The notes under the pieces were generated by a model, which was not told the DNA's origin, ran no database searches, and worked only from the letters and a program-made list of their open reading frames with translations. A DNA stretch of 64,000 nucleotides, taken from the NCBI GenBank assembly GCA_029962745.1, contig CM057165.1:5954709-6018708 (forward strand). Direction: 5' to 3'. How positions within the stretch are numbered: the stretch's first letter is position 1; each line of letters starts with the position of its first letter. A program made the position numbers and the translations under genes. Shown here piece by piece: positions 25,101-34,100 of this stretch. Source of the DNA: Echinometra lucunter (lineage: Eukaryota; Echinodermata; Echinoidea; Camarodonta; Echinometridae).

Positions 25101-28100
25101 GCAAATTTATCATAGGAATTTGGCAGTTGTTACTGATAACAAGTTTTATGAAAAGGGGCCCCCATCGATAATGCCAATGAGCCTCCCTCACCGATGTTAT
25201 CGTTAATTGGCAGATTCACTTGTCCACCTATGTTTCATGTCAGGTCAGATCAGCACAAACGTACCTGACTGATAAAATTTGTGAGCCAATCATTTTTGTC
25301 TTTTGTTGTGATGTTGTTGAAGGAGAATTCATGTGGGCAGTGCTCATCGTGCTTGATCGGCAGAAGCCCTCCGATTTTATTGCTCATGTGTGACCACTCA
25401 GTCATTATCGTTAATGGTACATTAATCAAGTGTGCACATAGTATGTCATAAATTTGTCATTCACTCAAATCTGACCAAGGCCCAAACCCACTGACACTGT
25501 CATTTGACCATACACTGTTTATGCATGGCCTCAAGACATTTGATTTTTGGTATTTATAAACACATTCCACTGATTCTTGAATATTTATGGAGGAGAAGAC
25601 TTGGTCTGCAAGCACAGACCCTAACTGACACTTTATTTAACCCATAGAAGTACAGTGTCACCTTTGGGAGACGCTTTTGCAGTATCTGTTGGTCCAGAAT
25701 GTTTTGCAGTATATATCATACATGAGCAGAAAGAGAAAAATGCACTGACAAATTTGAGCCATTCCCATCGCTGTATGGTGTGGTGTTCTCGAATTAGAGC
25801 AGTTTAAGTGTAACTAATCATTAAACTCTTTAAATTGGCAATGCAATGAATAATATATAATCTTTATTTCTGTGTTCAAATTGGCAATTTCTGATTAATT
25901 TTTTCAATTATTTCATTTTGGTTTATGTTATATCCATATTTATTTTTTTCAAGCTATTTAAACATGGAAAAAAAATAATTTGTATTGCCAATTTGAGAAT
26001 GAAGATGATTAATTTAGACCTCAAGAAAGCTCTGTACCACTATGGGTTAAATGCACTGCATCTTGAGAGAAGCCTAAAACTGCCTACAGGCTGTGTCGCC
26101 CTGGGGCGCGTTTCATGAAACCGTCATAACTACAAGATCAGCGATATCTCAGCGTTGTCGGTCCATCTTGTCCGCTTCGTGTTTCACACAAAGCCGTCTT
26201 TGGCAAGACCAGCGACAACTTCCCTGACAAATGACTTGTCGCTCCTCTGAACATGTCATATCTTTTAGCACGCCATCACATGTCACCATTTCTTTCGGCT
26301 ATGGGCAGCTCGTGGGCAGCATGAAATAAGGAATGTTAATTTCTTAAATACAAATAGTTTCTTGAGTTCTAGACTCTCATTCTATAAACAGTTCTTCCTA
26401 ATGTTGATATAAAAATGTAAATGAAATAATCTTAAGGTTTAGCGATGTTTTAATCCTCAAACACGTAATTCAGATTAATATTGATTATCCTCTCATCAGT
26501 CCTCCCATAGAAAACGGAGTAGTCCTGTATTTACAGGCCTGTAAGAACGATGACAATTCAACACGTATGAACTTTCTTCCATATTTTCCTCTTTGCAATG
26601 ACAGTAATTATTGAAATCATGTAAAATGTATTCGTAAATGAATTTATTTCAAAATTTGGATCGCATAATATTCCAATTTAGCATTTTTTCACAAATTAAA
26701 ACAAAATTTGGGGTCTGCTTTCAATAACTCGTCAGTTATGGTATCCTCTTAATTGTAAATCTAAATTCGCAAAGCGCAACAGCAGCTTTTCGTTTATTAA
26801 TTTTAGAAATTCTCAGATGTCACAATTAAAGTAGTTTTTCACGTGAATGTTTGTATTATTTGTTTCAAACCCCATTGATTTTTTTTTATACTTTCGAACA
26901 ATTAGAGCAAAGTTGAGTCTAAAATGGTGTTTGAATAATTGACGATAATTCCAGTGGATTATGATCAAGGCTATATTTTTCAGCCGGTAGTATACAAATA
27001 GCGAATAGACATGAGTGCAATGGTACGAGATTTCGCATGAGGTGAAAGAGCGACTTTCCATTCAACGAGGCGAAGCCGAGTTGAATGGAAGTTACGTCGC
27101 GACTTTCACCGAATGCGAAATCTCGTACCATTGCACGAATAAGAATATTCGCTATTTGTATTGTACAACGACTCGGAAGTTTGTTGAAATTTGACATTAA
27201 TGAGGAAATTTATTACGATTTCAATTTAAAAATCAAGGTTAAAAACAAGGTCTGACTAGATAGACTGCATGCAGCCGGCCGGCCTGCTGGCTGGCACGCG
27301 GCTTAGGTAGCGCGTATCTTGTAGTATAGTACGCGATCATGCTTTGCTTCAAAATTTGTATTGTGACGTCACAAAAGAAACAAAACAAAATAATCTGTGG
27401 GAATTAAATCTAAATTCACTTACCATAATTATAGTCTAGTCTCCAATCCAAATTTATAGACTCCAATCCAAATTGATATACTCCAAATTCAAAACATCCA
27501 ACATGACAAACGGGCTTGGATGAAAAAGGTGTTTGCTTTTGTTGCAAACTGTTCGATGAACTGTAAATCATAACATCAAGAGTCAATCATGTCTATGTTG
27601 GTTTAGAATAGATTTATATCAACAAGTTGAAACATAGATCTATTGAGATCTAGACCCTACACGAGAGTATTTTCTCAAAGAAAGTACTAAGTAGTCTTGA
27701 TCTAGTCCAGGTTATTGATTCACTATCAAGATCAAGTCCAAGCCTGGACTAAGAGACTAGTATTATAGGCCTAGACCTAGTACTCTAATTTAATTTCGAT
27801 ACAAAAAGTAATGTTTACTTTAGACCTAGGCCAACTCAATGACGTTTTGTTTCTGAAAGTCTAGCTTCTGCTAAAGAACGGCCTAAAGTAAAATTGTGGC
27901 ACATATATCTATCGGTTGTAGAAATTAACTGGTCCGTGAAAATGAAAATGCTGCACGGTACTGGATGATGAGGATGTATTTTGGATGTTTAGATTAGATT
28001 CTTGTAAGATGAGTTGTTCCTGGGAGAGGGTAAGGGTATCACTAACGTCGGACTTGAGTATGATGGTACTAGATTCATCCGGATCGACAGAAGTTCCCGT

Positions 28101-31100
28101 TTCCAGAGGAACATTAGTTGATGTAATAGATCTAGACCCAACGTTAGTAGTAGAAGTAGATGAGGACGTCGTAGATGTGACAAGAATCCCAACTTTCCCA
28201 AAACTGCTAGGCCTAACTAACGTAGTATGATCTCTAGCAACTTTTTGTCTTAGCGCGCGAGCTAAGCTTGCCACATAACAGCGCGTAACAATTGTGACGT
28301 CATTGCCGTGCAATGGTACATTTTGGATGGTACATTTTGGATGGTACGAGTGCAATGGTACGAATGTCGCGCGTTCAGCTCCCATAGACTTGCGTACAAC
28401 AAGCTGAATAGGCGTTGTACAATATATAGTAGATATCTTGAATTTGTGAGATGTCAGGCTTTCGTGGAACACTTTGTCAGCTTCATGACATCTCCGTAGA
28501 TCATCGACAAGACATTCTGTCATTAGTATAGGCTATACAAAAATTTCAACTAACTCCTGTAGGCCTCTTTGGTCTTCTTCTTATTAATTGAGATAAACGT
28601 TATGCAAGCATAACATCCAATTGAGCAAACTTATTAAAGTTCGATTCTACTTCAGCAGTATGAATGTCAGGTCACTTGAACTCTATATGGATGAAAATCT
28701 TGGTCGGCCACATTATTTTATAGCGCATGCATGTGACAAAGTCAACTGTAGCAGTCATCTGGCTTGTTTGGTTCAGCAGTCAACCAAAGCTCTTGTAGAG
28801 TTAATCTACAAGCATTTAAAGCCTTTTCCAATGTCTTTGGCAGGTATGTATTTGGCAAGCCTGTGGTTGGTCGTTATACCTTCAAATATGGTGTCAAGCA
28901 GAAGGATGGGACGGTACAGGAGCTGGGAGAGAAACGAGGGCTGGTAAGTTTATCAACCCATCAGGCATCACTTTAATGTTGACTTGGTATATGTATGAGA
29001 GTGTGAATTTTCATTGCATTTACATGGGTCATTTTAAGCCCTGTTTTAACAGGCCTTGTCCGGACAATGTCGCGACAACATCCGGGCAACAAAGCCGGGG
29101 TAACATTCCTCAATTCGGCAATAAAAACACGGGGTCTTAACAGAAACACGCTGAAAACCTTACCCTGGCAGGTTTCCTTAGCAACGTATAACCTGACTTG
29201 CCGGTCGCGCATGAGATTCTAGCCAAATGCGGGAAATTTGATCTCGTCTCGTGCCTATACTCAAAACATGATGGTCTATTGCGCCTGTGTCTTGTCAGCT
29301 TCCGGTGTTCAGGCCGAAATTATCTCGAAAGCATCTTAGCAGGAGGGTTGTCTGGACATTGTCGGGATATTGTCATTGTAATTAGGGAAAGTTACCCTAG
29401 GAGTACTAAGGTAGAATTTATGCAAAAGTTGTCGTGACAACGTTCAGACAACACCATGCGTGAAGCATCTTAACAGGCAGGGAAATGAAAAATTGTCCGG
29501 ACAATTCAGTTCCAGAAAGGTCTGTTAAGACTTTAGAGATATTTGCAAACAATGAGAAAGTAGGTGCATTTTTTTTTTGTTGAAACAACAAAATTTCACA
29601 GAAAGGGTCGTAAATGTATATTGAAAAAAGAGCCAATTTTTTACTTGTTTATCCAGTTAAAAGGGAGATTTTGGGGAAAAATACTTTGAAAGCCTGCAAA
29701 ATATAGGGTTATTTTTTATTCTGTTTATAATCATGTGTTAATCTACCAGTTTGAATCGCAAAAATCCTATTGCTTTCAAAACATGATCATGATGAAAATG
29801 TGATCGACACATTACTTTGTTAAAGGGATTCGAGGTGGGAAATATTTTGAAGAGAGAAAATTTTCAAGTTTTTGCACTTCTATAAAGCTGTGACTGTCCC
29901 AATCCAGAATATGATAAGTAGGCTTAATTATAAAGCACTTCCTCTGTATGCTTGCATTTAATATATCCTAAGCCAGCATTTGGTATTGAAAATCCCCCAA
30001 AGAGCTCGCTCGTTTTGCTCACTCACATTTGAGGTCTGGTGCCTAGAGCCTTAGTAATTTTATGATTGTTATTCATGTGAAAGAAAATTAGTTTACATCT
30101 TGTGCCTTTATCTTTATTTTATCTAATTATTTCATTTTATTCTTTTCACAGAAATGTCAGTAATATACCTGAATGGAAATGAGCAGCAAGTTAACCTAAA
30201 AAAGATTGATTTTCTTGAAGAAAATGGCCACTGACAATTATTTTCTGATTGTGGCATATCTGTTGGCAGAATTTTAGTCTTACAATCCCCCACCATTCAA
30301 ATGTTCTAGCAGTGCCCATGTTTGGGATGGATTTAAATTGCAGCTGACAACTAGTAAATTATCTGAAGCTTAATTTACATGTTGAAGATTAAGCCCAAGA
30401 TAACTCCAGAAGAAATGTACGGCCAGAAGTGCACTTGAAAGGAAATCTCAAGTTAGCTCATACAGTATTAACACTGTAATCTCAAAAGACATTGTAATTG
30501 TTCATTGCAAAGCAGCATTTCATCAGTATCAATCAATATCCTCAATATCAATTTCCCTTCATTCTTTTTACCAGCTCAATGATGAGGGAACAGCTCTAGT
30601 TCGCTTAAATGATCTAGATGAGGACTCGGTCTTGATTGGTTTGACCGGTTTGAAAATGACCGTTTCCATGTCAAGGCAATTGTCCATGAATCAGCGACTC
30701 TTTTCAGTGAGGCAAGCATCAACACAAAGGCTCTCTTTGTCAGATCACCGTACAAATTCAGTACTAGGCGTTCTGCGCAGTACTTCAAGACAGGACTCAA
30801 TTTTCACGTGAAGGTGAGCTAACTCTTCTGAAACTGTAAAGTGTACCAGTAATCTGTAAAAAATGATTTATGAAGAGCTTGTTTTGTATGAAATGACCCC
30901 CCAAAAAAGTTTACCCGGCATTCTAGGGCTGTATGGTTTAGAAGTCTTGCGAAAATATGAGACCACAAAGCATGGAATCGACTAGTGTACTCACCAGTCA
31001 TTTTATAAATTGATGAAATGTTCCACTTTTCTTGCATACTATAATTTCAAGTTCATATTTTGAATATACTATAATGACCCTGAACATAGAGAGCGAAATG

Positions 31101-34100
31101 TCCTTTTGGTAATTAACACACTTTAAGGATGATGAGGATGTGGGTAAGGATGGGGGGGTTTAACTGTTGTCAAAGAGTTGTTTCTCGGGTTCGGTTAAAA
31201 ATGTTTGTCCCCTTAGGCATGTTATCTTTACGTCGTTGTGCGAAAGAACGTGTCCGGAACGCAAAATGATTGAAAAATGATTGAAAATCATTGAAAATCA
31301 ATTTTTCAAAACAATGATTGAGAATTTCACGGGTAGCATGTTGACATTGTAAGATTGATATACGTTCTTCTTGTGGCATGATTTTTGCTAAAATTCTATA
31401 CAAATATGTCAAAATAGACATTTAATTTTTGCATTTTTCTATTTTGCATTCTGAATGTGTTCTTTCCGCACAACAACATAAAGATAAAACGCCTTAACCT
31501 TCATCAAAATTGTATATTAAACTGTGATGACAAGGTATCCTGGTAAGTATGTACTGAGTTTTAACAGTATATAAACTTTTCTTATATCTCCTACACTTGC
31601 AGCTGGATCTATCATTTGCAAATGGAGATGAGGCCCCAAACGTCCCTGTGGAAATTACAGCTCGTGCCACACTTTCAGACGGTTCAGAGGGGGTACTCGA
31701 GAGGCCTCAGATTGATGGGAATCAGATAGATGCGATCTCGAATACGAATGATAAAGGTGGAATCTCCATGCTGCTTAATGTCCCTCCTCAAAATGTTCAG
31801 AGCATTCAAATAGTGGTAAGAGGAGAGTGAAATGGAGAGCCTACTTTAAAATGTCATTAATGTAAAACTAGAAACGCGTTCAACGTACATGAAACTTCTA
31901 CAAATTATGAATAGTTATTGTTTTGAGGCATGAAATTTTCCAGAATCGGGAACACCAGCACTTTGATCTCACATGCAAATTAGTTTTTGGTTTTACAGTT
32001 ATCTCTTTTGGGAACATTGCAAATATCAGTGAATCCTGTCTATAGTGGGCCGCCCACGGGAAATCGAGAGAGTGTGGCCATTATATACAGATAGCTGCTG
32101 CAGACAGGTTATTAAACACATACAGTGTAGTTTATCTCCAAGGGAATCAGTTTTAGCGGCCACAATAGGAAGGTGGCGGTCGCAGAGAGGAGGCGCTAAA
32201 ACAGGTTTGACTGTAATAATAAAATTAAAGGCAAAGTCCACCCCAGAAATTTCAGTTTCAATAAAAGGAGATGAATTTGAACAGCATCTAAAAAGAAATG
32301 AGCAAAATCAGTCAAAGAATAAGAAAATTACACTCATTTACATTTTCTAGTAATTAAGTTACAAATTTTCTCACCCCATAGTCAAAGTATGTTATGTAAA
32401 AAGCAATTCTTCTGAACATACATTGACTATGGGGGTTAGAAAATGTGTAACTTCCAAGAAAATTGAGAAAATGTGAAATTTCATGTACAAAGTAAATGGA
32501 CATCTGCTCGCATATGATGTCATCAGTGTTACCAATTTGCAGAGCCAAGAGTAATTTACTAGAAAATGTAAATGAGTGTAATTTTCTTATTCTTTGACTG
32601 AGTCTGCTCATTTCTTTTTTAAAATGCTGTTCAAATTCATCTCCTTTTATTGAAACAGTGAAATTTCTCAGGTGGACTTTCCCTTTAAATTTCTTGATAG
32701 TTTTGGCTTACATGTTCATGTAGTATTGCTTCAGTTCTTAAATGATTCATGTAAATGGCATTAATTTTACAAATTCTTTAGAAGAATTCATCTCTGAAAG
32801 CTGGAAGCAAAATTATTCATTAAGACATTTAAAGTACAAGAATATGTTTATCAAGTAGTGTAGACAGGCTGAGTCTCAGCTAAATCTGCTACATTTGATA
32901 TTTACATGTATCTTTTATGAAAGCTTTATACAACGAGAGGGCTCTACTGAATTTTTTCATTCATAGTTTATTATTTCAAATTTTAGCATTTTAAGACATT
33001 AAAATTGGAAAGCTTTAATGTCAGCTTTCATTAGATGTGAAGAAAAATAAACTCAACTTCTGTTTTGGGGTGATATGCCAGTATGCAACCTGCTTCAACT
33101 AATGAATTTTTTTTTTGGACATTCATTTAAATCATTTCTAGGCATTGACTGCAGATCCGAATTACCCAGACAACCAAGCAACTGTCTCCTTTGAAGTAAG
33201 TGCAGAAGAATCAGCCAATGCGAATGAGTACTTGTTCATCAGGCCACAGGTCACGGATGATCAAAACCTGATTGTAAGTCAAAGTATTTATATCATACTG
33301 ATCTATATTTCACATTCTAAGAATCTTGCTGAAGGATTGGTCAAAAGTTAATCAAGTAATAAAGCATAGTTTTGCCCATCAGTCACCTGAGAGGAAATAT
33401 TGTTACACTCGATGATGATATACTTTTGTGTTTTGTTGATCTCTTCAGTCCATAGAGTCTCAAAATTTTGGTTCATTGCAAGCCATTTGTCTGAGTAAAG
33501 GCCAAATTGGATTCAGATCGTACACGATGACAACACTACTATGCAGTCAATACAATTTGCAATTGAGTTTGCTTTTTCTTCTACCAGGAGGCTTGGAATA
33601 GACCAGGGGGGGGGTGTTTCACAAAGACTAAGATTGACTAAAATCGCACTTAACTATGGCTGGTCATAAGGCCATTCATGCCATTGTTTTCTTTCACCAT
33701 GGATCTCTCAAAGGATTTGCAAATCATGGTCACAAATCTGCAGAATTGACAATTTTTTATAGTTCATTGATGAAAAAACGAAAAATGTAAATTCTTGAAA
33801 TTTGTGACAATGCTTTGCGCGCATCCCTTGGGAGACCGATGGTGAAACAAACAATGGTATTAATGGCCTGCCATAGTTTAAGAGCGATTTGAGTCAATCT
33901 TAGTCTTTGTGAAGCACCCACCAGATTTTCAATATTGGTACTCATATGACTATTTAAAACTTTAATCATTGGGATTCAACATGTTTGAATTTGCATCTAA
34001 AGTGCTTAAACAAAATTGTCAAAAATCAGATCGCAGACTAATCGTATGGTGTGCGATGGGCTTCACGGGTGAATTTTGATTTATCTTATGTTTCCTTCAT

